Origin: Chitinophaga horti
GTDB taxonomy: Bacteria > Bacteroidota > Bacteroidia > Chitinophagales > Chitinophagaceae
NCBI RefSeq assembly: GCF_022867795.2
Contig: NZ_CP107006.1
Span: 3,286,001-3,350,000 of the forward strand
Length of the DNA: 64,000 nt
Direction: 5' to 3'
Positions within the stretch are counted from its first letter, which is position 1. Every line of letters begins with the position of its first letter. The translations under genes were made by a program, and so were the position numbers. Below are positions 35,595 to 43,888 of this stretch, piece by piece. The notes beneath the pieces are model-generated. The model was not told where the DNA came from, made no database searches, and worked only from the letters and a program-made list of their open reading frames with translations.

Positions 35595-37997
35595 ATGACC
35601 GCAAACAGGATCATAAACCATATATTCCATCAACCGGACCTCCAACACGTAGATCAGGCAGAGCTTGAGCGGTTGGTGGCACAGTATCCCTATTTTGCTG
35701 CGGCACGACTCCTGCTTGCGCAAAAGAAATTTGCGGCCGAACATAACCTGGCAGATGATGCACTGAAAAACGCCCAGTTGTACAGTGGCACTCCTCACCA
35801 TCTTCACCAGTTCCTGCGCGAGAATGATCCCGCTACCGCCAGTACGGCAGCACCGCGACCTGCAGCGATCCCGGTAGAAGAGCCGGAGCAGGTGCAGGAA
35901 GAGGCGTCGGTGGTACAACTCGCCCGCCAGTATTATGGACAGGAGGCAGTGACCAACTACATGCAATCCACGGAAGCTCCGGAGGAAACTCCTGCCGTGG
36001 AATATGCCGCCGAACATATCGAAGACGAACGTGCACAATACCAGGAAGCCTACTATGGCGCCACTCCTTCCCAGGAAAATAATCTAATTCTGACCGCGGA
36101 CCCCGAGCCGTCTCCGGAGGCAATTACGCCGGCTGACGATGCAGCTGAAAACGCAGCCGCTGTATTAGGATCCGCAGAAGCCGTGGAAGTGGAAGCCATC
36201 GAGCAATTCAACACATTAGTAGAAGCGGAGGAGAACGCGGTAGCGATCGTGGAAGCTGCCGAGGCGATTGAAGTAGAAGCAATTGAGCAGTATAATACAT
36301 TAGTAGAAGCTGAGGAGAACGCGGTAGCGATCGTTGAAGCCGCTGAGGCGATTGAAGTGGAAGCGATCGAGCAGTATAATACATTAGTAGAAGCTGAGGA
36401 GAATGCGGTAGCAATCGTGGAAGCTGCCGAAGCGATTGAAGTGGAAGCGAACGAGCAGTATAATACATTAGTAGAGGCTGAAGAGAATGCGTTAGCAATC
36501 GTTGAAGCCGCTGAGGCTATTGAAGTGGAAGCGATCGAGCAGTATAATACATTAGTAGAGGCTGAAGAGAATGCTGTGGCAATCGTGGAAGCTGCGGAGG
36601 CGATTGAAGTGGAAGCGATCGAGCAGTATAATACATTAGTAGAGGCTGAAGAGAATGCTGTGGCAATCGTGGAAGCTGCGGAGGCTATTGAAGTGGAAGC
36701 GATCGAGCAGTATAATACATTAGTAGAGGCTGCAGAGAATGCTGTGGCAATCGTGGAAGCTGCGGAGGCTATTGAAGTGGAAGCGAACGAGCAGTATAAT
36801 GCATTAGTGGAAGCTGAGGAAAATGCGGTGGCAACGGTAGAAGCCGCGGAAACTGTAGAAGAGGAAGTAGTGCATCAGCCCGAAACGGAAGCCTACCACA
36901 CCCCTGCCGCCTCCGACTTCGATCCATCTATTAGAAATGCAGCAACTGAAGAACCAAGCGAAAACATTGGAGATAAAGAATCCAATCCGTCTGTTCACAA
37001 TGCTACCACCGGAGATCCAGGTGAAAGCGTTGGAGATACGGATACTGCTTCATCTATCTACAATACCACCATCGACGAACCCGGAGAAACCATTGAAGAT
37101 ACGAGCAACACCGAAGCTTTGATGGAAGCAGCGGCCGCCGATCAGTTTGATACGATCGTAGCCGCAGACGAAACCGGGCCAGCAACGATCGAAGCACCTC
37201 AGGAACTGCCGGAAACAGCGATCTACAACACCACGATCGATCAGCCGGGCGAAACCATCGAGGATACGAGCAATACGGAAGCTTTGATGGAAGAAGCAGC
37301 TGCAGCACAATTCAGCACCATCGTAGCCGCGGACGAAACGACTCCAGCCACAGCGCAGGCGCCCCAGGAATTGCCGGAAACAGCGATCTACAACACCACG
37401 ATCGATCAGCCGGGCGAAACCATTGAAGATACGAGCAATACGGAAGCTTTGATGGAAGAAGCGGCCGCTGCGCAGTTCAACACCATCGTAGCTGCCGACG
37501 AGCCGGAAAACGACGATGCGGCGCCAATCAAGATCTTCCCGCTGGAAATGCCGGCCGTGGAAGAACAGGTGCTCACCTTCCAGCCGCTGTACACCGACGA
37601 TTATTTTGCTTACAAACGCATAAAGGAACCGGAAAAAGCAGATATTATCAGTGAAAAAGGAGAAGCAGAAATGAAAAGCTTTACGGACTGGCTGCGCGAG
37701 ATGAAGGAAAACTTCTCTGGCAAGTCACACAAAGACTGGTATCACCAGCAGATGCACCGCCTGTACGAAGACGAAGAACCGGAAGTATCGGAAGCAGTAG
37801 AAAAGATGGCGATCGAGTCGATAACCTTCAATAACGATATCGTTTCAGAGACGCTGGCGGAGATTTGGGTGCGCCAACATCAGTACGCTAAAGCGATTTT
37901 AATTTACCAAAAATTAAGTTTGCTTAATCCCGGTAAAAGCGCTTATTTTGCGCAAAAGATCAAAGACTTACAATTACAAACAGACAACAATAAATAG
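35595..37997 (+). CDS. 800-aa protein with conserved ends and a long acidic tandem-repeat centre
   Basis: The N-terminal about 75 residues (INHIFHQPDLQHVDQAELER, YFAAARLLLAQKKFA) and the C-terminal about 110 (KSFTDWLREMKENFSGKSHK, SETLAEIWVRQHQYAKAILI, YQKLSLLNPGKSAYFAQKI) look like a conserved TPR-like protein found between lptE and secG. Between them lie eight copies of a 28-aa unit (residues 200-423, core EQYNTLVEAEENAVAIVEAA). Three copies of a 21-aa unit and nearly three of a 55-aa unit (from residue 488, core IYNTTIDQPGETIEDTSNTE) follow. The centre is strongly acidic and probably unfolded or extended. No signal peptide is visible. Function unknown. Confidence 0.85.
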   Translation: MTANRIINHIFHQPDLQHVDQAELERLVAQYPYFAAARLLLAQKKFAAEHNLADDALKNAQLYSGTPHHLHQFLRENDPATASTAAPRPAAIPVEEPEQVQEEASVVQLARQYYGQEAVTNYMQSTEAPEETPAVEYAAEHIEDERAQYQEAYYGATPSQENNLILTADPEPSPEAITPADDAAENAAAVLGSAEAVEVEAIEQFNTLVEAEENAVAIVEAAEAIEVEAIEQYNTLVEAEENAVAIVEAAEAIEVEAIEQYNTLVEAEENAVAIVEAAEAIEVEANEQYNTLVEAEENALAIVEAAEAIEVEAIEQYNTLVEAEENAVAIVEAAEAIEVEAIEQYNTLVEAEENAVAIVEAAEAIEVEAIEQYNTLVEAAENAVAIVEAAEAIEVEANEQYNALVEAEENAVATVEAAETVEEEVVHQPETEAYHTPAASDFDPSIRNAATEEPSENIGDKESNPSVHNATTGDPGESVGDTDTASSIYNTTIDEPGETIEDTSNTEALMEAAAADQFDTIVAADETGPATIEAPQELPETAIYNTTIDQPGETIEDTSNTEALMEEAAAAQFSTIVAADETTPATAQAPQELPETAIYNTTIDQPGETIEDTSNTEALMEEAAAAQFNTIVAADEPENDDAAPIKIFPLEMPAVEEQVLTFQPLYTDDYFAYKRIKEPEKADIISEKGEAEMKSFTDWLREMKENFSGKSHKDWYHQQMHRLYEDEEPEVSEAVEKMAIESITFNNDIVSETLAEIWVRQHQYAKAILIYQKLSLLNPGKSAYFAQKIKDLQLQTDNNK
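36192..36863. repeat. Eight 84-bp in-frame tandem repeats
   Basis: Successive copies begin at about 36192, 36276, 36360 and onward every 84 bp. They differ by only a few bases each, for example Ile/Asn in EAIEQY and EANEQY. They encode a 28-aa acidic unit rich in Glu and Ala. Confidence 0.92.
37056..37510. repeat. 165-bp in-frame tandem repeats (about 2.8 copies)
   Basis: Copies start at 37056, 37221 and 37386. The last ends early before the conserved C-terminal part. Each codes for 55 aa starting IYNTTID. The first 21 residues of the unit are related to two shorter units just upstream (SIRNAATEEPSENIGD and SVHNATTGDPGESVGD). Confidence 0.9.
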
Positions 37998-38005
37998 CAA
38001 CTAAC

Positions 38006-38353
38006 ATGTTAATTATCTTTGGTATATTGATCGTACTGGCCTGTGTGCTGTTAGGTTTCTTCGTACTGATCCAAAACCCTAAAGGCGGTGGCCTGTCAGG
38101 TTCTTTTGGCGGTTTCGGCAACCAGGTGATAGGTGTACGGCAGACTACCGACGTTCTCGAAAAAGGTACCTGGGTACTGGCAGCGATCATTGCCGTAATG
38201 TGCCTGACTTCCTCCCTGTTTATCGGTGGCAGCTCCGTTCAAGGTAAAGATCCGATCATCCAGGGTGCAGCGCCTGCACAGCAGCAAACAGCGCCAGCTC
38301 CGTTCCAGCAGACGCCTCCTGCGCAACCAGCGCCTGCGGCTCCTGCCCAATAA
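38006..38353 (+). CDS. secG: Preprotein translocase subunit SecG
   Basis: The 115-aa protein has two membrane segments (LIIFGILIVLACVLLGFFVL and VLAAIIAVMCLTSSLFI) separated by the SecG loop IQNPKGGGLSGSFGGFGNQ. The tail is long and Gln/Ala/Pro-rich (QTPPAQPAPAAPAQ), typical of Bacteroidota SecG. It helps SecYEG move proteins across the inner membrane. The gene starts 8 bp after the repeat-protein stop and ends at a terminator. Confidence 0.93.
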   Translation: MLIIFGILIVLACVLLGFFVLIQNPKGGGLSGSFGGFGNQVIGVRQTTDVLEKGTWVLAAIIAVMCLTSSLFIGGSSVQGKDPIIQGAAPAQQQTAPAPFQQTPPAQPAPAAPAQ

Positions 38354-38385
38354 TTAAAAGAAGTTTTTCTTATATGGAAATAAAA

Positions 38386-38414
38386 GACCTCGCCGTTAAG
38401 TGCGAGGTTTTTTT
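38386..38414 (+). terminator. Terminator of the lptE-secG operon
   Basis: ACCTCGC (38387-38393) pairs with GCGAGGT (38402-38408), followed by a run of seven T. Confidence 0.88.
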
Positions 38415-38434
38415 GCGTAGCAACACCCCGGTTT

Positions 38435-39484
38435 ATGGCAAAGAAGCAAAGTAAAAAACAACGTTCCCCCTGGATCAGAAGGTCCATCATCATCGCGGCC
38501 TGCCTGCTGGCGGGTATAGCTGTATTTTTCGGTTACCGCCTGTTTGGCCCAAATACCAAAGCCTTCAGCGACGATAAATACTTTTACGTTCGCACAGGCA
38601 GCACTTATAGCGATGTACTTTCCGGACTGGAGGAACAAGGCATTATCCGCAGCCGCCAGGGGTTCGACTGGGTGGCACGTGGCATGGATTACCCTTCGCG
38701 TGTGAAGCCTGGCCGTTACAAAGTACACCGGGGCATGAGCAACTTTGAACTGGCACGTATGCTGCGCGCCGGCAGGCAGGCACCGGTAAAACTGGTCATC
38801 CGTAAGCTGCGCACACAAAACGACTTCGTTCGCCTGGTCGCCAGGAACCTGGAGGCTGACTCCACCGCCCTGCGCGCGTTGCTGAACGACGATGTATACC
38901 TGCGTCAGTACAATCTTACTCCGACCACCGCCATGGCCGCCGTGATGCCAGACACCTACGAGTTTTACTGGAATACCTCCGCCAGCAAAGTGTTCGACAA
39001 ACTGGCTACTGAATATAAAACATTCTGGACGCCTTCCCGGAAGGAAAAGGCTGCCAGCTTCGACCTCAGCCCGGTAGATGTAACGATACTCGCATCTATC
39101 GTAGATGAAGAAACGAATGCCACCGACGAAAAGCCTACCATCGCCAGCGTATACTACAACCGCTTGCGCAAAGGCATGCTGTTACAGGCCGATCCTACGG
39201 TTAAATTTGCTTTGCAGGACTTTACCCTTCGCCGCATTCGCATCGTGCATACGCAGCACGATTCACCTTATAACACGTACAAATACAAAGGCCTCCCTCC
39301 CGGCCCCATCTGCACGCCCTCCGAAAAATCGCTGGATGCGGTGTTAAATATGCAGAACACCAATTACCTGTATTTCTGCGCACGGCTCGACAAACCAGGC
39401 TACCATGCCTTCGCTGCCACCTATTCTGAGCATTTACTCAATGCTAAGAAATATCAAAGAAGGATGGACGAGTTAGGATTGTAA
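38435..39484 (+). CDS. mltG: Endolytic murein transglycosylase
   Basis: The 349-aa protein has a short basic cytoplasmic start, one membrane segment (IIIAACLLAGIAVFFGYRLF) and a LysM-like then YceG catalytic domain. The active region reads ASIVDEETNATDEKP (about 218), followed by ASVYYNRLRKGMLLQADPTV and the end part LPPGPICTPSEKSLDAVLN. MltG cuts nascent glycan strands and sets their length. The usual VEKE/VEEE is VDEE here; one Glu remains that can be catalytic. The yihY-like gene follows 24 bp later. Confidence 0.93.
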   Translation: MAKKQSKKQRSPWIRRSIIIAACLLAGIAVFFGYRLFGPNTKAFSDDKYFYVRTGSTYSDVLSGLEEQGIIRSRQGFDWVARGMDYPSRVKPGRYKVHRGMSNFELARMLRAGRQAPVKLVIRKLRTQNDFVRLVARNLEADSTALRALLNDDVYLRQYNLTPTTAMAAVMPDTYEFYWNTSASKVFDKLATEYKTFWTPSRKEKAASFDLSPVDVTILASIVDEETNATDEKPTIASVYYNRLRKGMLLQADPTVKFALQDFTLRRIRIVHTQHDSPYNTYKYKGLPPGPICTPSEKSLDAVLNMQNTNYLYFCARLDKPGYHAFAATYSEHLLNAKKYQRRMDELGL

Positions 39485-39495
39485 GGGTAATCCGC

Positions 39496-39503
39496 TATTT
39501 TTG
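39496..39503 (+). promoter_or_regulatory. -7 box 5 nt before the YihY-like start
   Basis: TATTTTTG fits TAnnTTTG; ATG is at 39509. It suggests a separate, leaderless transcript besides read-through from mltG. Confidence 0.45.
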
Positions 39504-39508
39504 CCCGT

Positions 39509-40498
39509 ATGGCTAATCTAAAAACGCGTCTTTTAGAGTGGAAACCCGTTACATCGGTTATTCAACGCAGTAAAACACTGGTATTGCCCGGCTTCGAGGG
39601 CACACCTTTGTACGATGTGATCGTTTTCTTCCTGAAAGAAGTGCGCGACAGAAGCCTTACCGACCGGGCACAGTCGATCTCGTTCAGCTTCCTGCTGGCC
39701 CTCCCGCCCTTCCTAATCTTCCTGTTTTCGCTGGTACCGTTCATCTTCCTGCGATTCCCGGTAGTGTCGGTTACGAGCATCGAATCTACCTTGTATGACC
39801 TGGCCCGAAGCGTAACGCCTGATTACCAGAGTTATATGATCGTGCACGACCTGATTTACGACTTCCTGTACACACAACGTACCGGGTTGCTGTCCATCGC
39901 GTTCCTATTTGGTTTCTATACTTCCTCCAACGGCATTATGGGCATTATGCGCTCGTTCGACAAGGATTTGCCCGGATTTAAGAAGCGTAAGTGGTGGCAG
40001 GCAAGGCTGACGGCCATTAAACTGACGTCTTTACTGGTACTTTTGTTACTGATTACCCTGGTATTGATCATCACCCAGGGTAAACTGATGAATTTCATCC
40101 TGCAATTCATCGGTATACGCGACTCTTTCACCCGCTTCCTGATTGATGCGGCGCGCTGGTTACTGATCGTGCTGTTATTCTTCTCGATGATCGCGATGAT
40201 TTACCGTTTTGCCCCCTCTACTACTAAAAGGTGGAAGTTTGTGACGGCGGGGGCCACCTTCTCAACGATCGTGATGATCCTGCTTACTTTGGCCTTCTCT
40301 TTCTTCGTGACCAACTTCGGCCGGTACAACCAGATTTATGGGTCAATTGGCACAATTCTGGTAATTATGATATGGATGTACCTGAACTCCTTTATTCTAT
40401 TGATTGGTTTTGAACTCAATACAAGCATCAGGACAATTAAAGAAATCGCCAACGAACGCAAGGAAGAGAAGGAGGAGAAAATCCAGGGATTATCCTGA
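39509..40498 (+). CDS. YihY/BrkB-family inner membrane protein
   Basis: The 329-aa protein has six membrane segments in the family's pattern: SFSFLLALPPFLIFLFSLVP (about 56-75), then GLLSIAFLFGFYTSSNGIMG, ending with IYGSIGTILVIMIWMYLNSF and ILLIGFELNTSI. The tail is charged (RKEEKEEKIQGLS). The family was once called ribonuclease BN by error and its role in membranes is unclear; lipid-transport functions have been proposed for related proteins. It is likely co-expressed with mltG or from its own promoter. Confidence 0.93.
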   Translation: MANLKTRLLEWKPVTSVIQRSKTLVLPGFEGTPLYDVIVFFLKEVRDRSLTDRAQSISFSFLLALPPFLIFLFSLVPFIFLRFPVVSVTSIESTLYDLARSVTPDYQSYMIVHDLIYDFLYTQRTGLLSIAFLFGFYTSSNGIMGIMRSFDKDLPGFKKRKWWQARLTAIKLTSLLVLLLLITLVLIITQGKLMNFILQFIGIRDSFTRFLIDAARWLLIVLLFFSMIAMIYRFAPSTTKRWKFVTAGATFSTIVMILLTLAFSFFVTNFGRYNQIYGSIGTILVIMIWMYLNSFILLIGFELNTSIRTIKEIANERKEEKEEKIQGLS

Positions 40499-40576
40499 TA
40501 AAATACCATGCCCATCAGTTGTTCCAAATCACGATTTAATTCCTTATTTTCATGTACACGCTATAAACTGTACACT

Positions 40577-41179
40577 ATGAAAAAGCTCACTGTCATCCTC
40601 ATGCTGCTGGCTGTCGCAGCACTGGCGTTCCGCCTGCCCGACACGCTGGAGATAGGTGCCCCGCTACCCAAGGGCGACCTGAAAATGAAAGATATCAGCG
40701 GCAAGGAAATTTCCCTGAACGAAGCAAAAGGTACGAATGGTCTGCTGGTGATGTTCACCTGCAATACCTGCCCGTATGTAAAGCGCAATCAGGAACGTAC
40801 GCAGGCCATCTGCGCCTATGCGCAGAAACATAATATCGGTGTTATACTGATCAACTCTAACGAAGCACAACGCACGTCCGGCGACTCCTTCGATGCCATG
40901 AAGGATTATGCCGGCAAACAGCAGTATAAATGGTATTATGTGGTGGACAAAAACTCCGAGATCGCCGATGCTTTTGCGGCCGACCGCACGCCTGAATGTT
41001 ACCTGTTCGGCAAAAACAGCCAGCTGGCCTACAAAGGTGCGATCGACGATCACCCGGGCAATCCTGCCGAAGTAAAGGACCAATACCTTAAACAGGCTAT
41101 TGATGCGATGCTCGCAGGTAAGCCGATCGCTAACAATAACACCGCCTCTGTGGGGTGTGCGATTAAAAGGAAGATGTAA
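40577..41179 (+). CDS. Exported thioredoxin-fold (peroxiredoxin/TlpA-like) protein
   Basis: The protein has about 200 aa from MKKLTVILMLLAVAALAF, a signal sequence; the longer frame adds an unlikely N-terminus. The thioredoxin-like core follows: IGAPLPKGDLKMKDISGKEI, then the active site TCNTCPYVKRNQERTQAIC with CxxC at 62-65, and DRTPECYLFGKNSQLAYKGA. Such proteins act on thiols or peroxides in the periplasm. A very strong hairpin terminates it. Confidence 0.9.
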   Translation: MKKLTVILMLLAVAALAFRLPDTLEIGAPLPKGDLKMKDISGKEISLNEAKGTNGLLVMFTCNTCPYVKRNQERTQAICAYAQKHNIGVILINSNEAQRTSGDSFDAMKDYAGKQQYKWYYVVDKNSEIADAFAADRTPECYLFGKNSQLAYKGAIDDHPGNPAEVKDQYLKQAIDAMLAGKPIANNNTASVGCAIKRKM

Positions 41180-41192
41180 GCGAAAAAGGATT

Positions 41193-41247
41193 ACTTAAAT
41201 AAACAGAGGCTGCTCGTAGTGACGAGACAGCCTCTGTTTATTTAAGT
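41193..41247. terminator. Very long bidirectional terminator
   Basis: A 20-bp perfect stem, ACTTAAATAAACAGAGGCTG (41193-41212), pairs with 41228-41247. An inner CTCGT/ACGAG stem lies in the loop. It serves both the thioredoxin-like gene and the convergent M14 peptidase gene. Confidence 0.92.
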
Positions 41248-43784
41248 TACTGCCCCACCAGGAACACCGCATTACTGAACAACAGTTTCCCATTCTCCCA
41301 AAAACTCCGGAACAACGGATCATCACTCATGAATACCAGTTGCCCGCGGCCCAGGTCTTTTGCGCCGAAGAGCAGGCCGTCTTTTAACTTTGCTTTGGTG
41401 GATGCGCCGACGAAACCACTCAGGTAATTGTCTTTACGGATCACGCCCACATTCCAGCCGCCATCGGTGATGAAATCATAAACGTGATCGTTTTGTTTGA
41501 GCGTATAGTAGAAGTCGGGGTAGCCAAATGCCAGCGGGTGTGTTTTATCCATTTCCACCTTGTAGATTGCGCCGGGAATGAATTGTCGCACCATATCGCG
41601 CTCGCGGTCCTGGTAACGGCGGAGCGGCTCATAGATGTTTTTCTTGGTTTCCTCTTCTTTCTTGTCGTCTTCTTTCTTTAGTTTGATGCCCCATTCTGCC
41701 GCGGCGATCTGCGCTACTGCCCCTTCCAGGGCTACGATCTTTCCGCCCCCGCTCACCCAATTACGCAGGCGGTCGGCTGCTTCCTTGTTGGCGAATAAGG
41801 AGTAATAGCCATCTGGCATGATCAGTACATCAATGTCTTTCAGGTCTGCTACGTTAAAGTCTTCGGTACCGATTACCGCTACCGGGTAGTCGATTTGTTG
41901 TTCGAAGAAGTGCCATATCTCTCCCATTCCCAGTGAAGATACTTCGTTACCCGCCAGCAGCGCGACGTTCGGCTTACGGATGTAACGCATCTTGCCTGAG
42001 CCAAGGTCCGCTCCTTTTTCTACGAAACCTGTCGGCACCTTGTCCAGTACAACCTTGTGTGTAGCGGCCAGTTTACTCACCGTATTATCGAACACACTGC
42101 TCCACTCCGCATTATCTGCGCGGGACACCACCAGCGTGCCGGGTGGATACACCTTACTACCCACGGTGAACGCTTCTTCCGCATACCGCACCTTTAGTCC
42201 TTTTTGCAGCAGGGCGGCGAGGAACTTCACGTCCGCCACACTGTTCCAGGCACCAAGGTACGCGTATACGGCGCCTGCGGGTGCTGTAGTGGTAGCTGCT
42301 GCGGGCGGCGTCTGGGATGTGGGTGATAAAGATTGTTTTACCCCATAGGCGGTAAGGCCGTAAGCATAAGGCAGCGCCCAGGCCGTAATATCATATGTAA
42401 CGGAATCGCTTAAACGGGATTCCGGTTCGAAGAGTACCTTAATGAAGTTGCCGCGGGGTTGTGCCGCATTGATCACCAGGTCGTTGGCTTCGATGTTGAA
42501 GTCGGCCGTTTTACCGGTGAAGTAGTTGAAGCCACTGGCCTTCGCTGTACCCGCGCCATACCCGAAACGTATATCATTGCGACGCAACATCTCCGCCAAC
42601 GACGCCAGCTTTTCAGGATTACCGCCGCTTTTTACGACATAAGCACGGTAGTCACCCGCGGGACGGGTACGCGCATCGGTAAAGTAACGCTGGTATTCCT
42701 GCAATAGTTTCTTTGCGTTGCCGGCGGTTACCTCGATGGTCGACATACCTGTTGTATAGTGATGCGCGATACGGTCTGCCAGCGTAAGCGTATCGCCCGT
42801 TTCGGTCAGCACCGCCAAGCCGGCACGGCCGCTTCCGCCCTGTTCGTACGTCATTCCGATCGCTCCATTGTACATCGGGTACGTATCCCCATAACTCGGA
42901 TAAAACAGGTCGAAACGCTCCTTTGTGAAATAGCGCCAGCCTTTATCATCAAAATACTTTGCATTGTTTTTACCGATCAGCACCTGGAACTCGCGCTGCC
43001 AGGGCGTTATGATCTCATGAAACGGCTCCGCCGCCGGGGCGAAGTAATAAGGCTCGTCTATGCCTTGTTCGTGGAAGTCTACATGTACCTGCGGCATCCA
43101 TTGATTATATTTTACGGCGCGCTGCTGCGTTTCTACCTGCGTTTGCCAGGCCCAGTCACGGTTCAGGTCGAAGTAATAGTGATTCGGCCTGCCGCTTGGC
43201 CAGGGTTCGCGATGTTCGCGGGAAAAACGGTTGGCGTCGGGCTTCTTGTTAGCAGTAGCGCTATAAAAGTTTACATATCGATCGCGCCCGTCAGGATTGA
43301 GGCATGGATCGATGAGTACCACTGTGTGACGCAGCCATTCCTGCGACTGCGTATTACCGGGCCTTACCAGCTCGTACAGCGTTTGCATGGCAGCTTCTGT
43401 GGATACGGCCTCGTTGCCGTGCACGTTGTAGCTTAGCCATACAACTCCAGGCTGATCTACGCTCCCACTCCCGTTTTCGATGCCTGCCAGCTGCAGGTTG
43501 TTCGTCCTGATCTGCTCCAACCGCCCGGCATTCTCCGGCGAAGCCACGGCGGCCAGCAGCAGCGGTCGGCCTTCGTACGTTTGGCCGTACTGCTCCAGTT
43601 TTACCTGGGAGGATGTGGCTGCTACCTGTTTAAAATACTCCACCACCCGGTAATGCGGCGTAAACCGCGATCCTAACGGGTAACCGAGAAACTCCTTTGG
43701 CGAAGGCGGTGCCTGGGCAAAAACCTGGCTACCAGGGCAGGAAAGAAGGCAAATCAATGCTAAAATGGAACGAAGTCTGAGCAT
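41247..43784 (-). CDS. Large exported M14-family metallocarboxypeptidase with C-terminal glutamine-amidotransferase-like domain
   Basis: The protein has about 845 aa from MLRLRSILALICLL (signal peptide cut after VFAQ). The zinc site is HGNE (His122, Glu125) in SYNVHGNEAVSTEA with a later His in QVHVDFHEQGIDEPYY. Asn/Arg substrate residues sit in PCLNPDGRDRY. Beyond the peptidase part, residues about 600-720 (VAVIGTEDFNVADLKDIDVL, LRNWVSGGGKIVALEG) resemble a class-I amidotransferase-like fold. Such proteins digest peptides in the periplasm or outside the cell. Divergent from ggt, another peptide-related exoenzyme. Confidence 0.9.
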   Translation of the reverse strand: MLRLRSILALICLLSCPGSQVFAQAPPSPKEFLGYPLGSRFTPHYRVVEYFKQVAATSSQVKLEQYGQTYEGRPLLLAAVASPENAGRLEQIRTNNLQLAGIENGSGSVDQPGVVWLSYNVHGNEAVSTEAAMQTLYELVRPGNTQSQEWLRHTVVLIDPCLNPDGRDRYVNFYSATANKKPDANRFSREHREPWPSGRPNHYYFDLNRDWAWQTQVETQQRAVKYNQWMPQVHVDFHEQGIDEPYYFAPAAEPFHEIITPWQREFQVLIGKNNAKYFDDKGWRYFTKERFDLFYPSYGDTYPMYNGAIGMTYEQGGSGRAGLAVLTETGDTLTLADRIAHHYTTGMSTIEVTAGNAKKLLQEYQRYFTDARTRPAGDYRAYVVKSGGNPEKLASLAEMLRRNDIRFGYGAGTAKASGFNYFTGKTADFNIEANDLVINAAQPRGNFIKVLFEPESRLSDSVTYDITAWALPYAYGLTAYGVKQSLSPTSQTPPAAATTTAPAGAVYAYLGAWNSVADVKFLAALLQKGLKVRYAEEAFTVGSKVYPPGTLVVSRADNAEWSSVFDNTVSKLAATHKVVLDKVPTGFVEKGADLGSGKMRYIRKPNVALLAGNEVSSLGMGEIWHFFEQQIDYPVAVIGTEDFNVADLKDIDVLIMPDGYYSLFANKEAADRLRNWVSGGGKIVALEGAVAQIAAAEWGIKLKKEDDKKEEETKKNIYEPLRRYQDRERDMVRQFIPGAIYKVEMDKTHPLAFGYPDFYYTLKQNDHVYDFITDGGWNVGVIRKDNYLSGFVGASTKAKLKDGLLFGAKDLGRGQLVFMSDDPLFRSFWENGKLLFSNAVFLVGQ

Positions 43785-43888
43785 ATCCAATCGGGAATGT
43801 GTATATCTCAAAATAAGCTTTTAGCAACATTTTAACGCAATTCCGTTGTAATTTCCCTGCGGATATTGACCATCGATAAAACAACGTC

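Noticed and set aside
36208..36498. Minus-strand frame made of repeated LLLMYYTA units
   Set aside because: It is the antisense reading of the 84-bp coding repeats.
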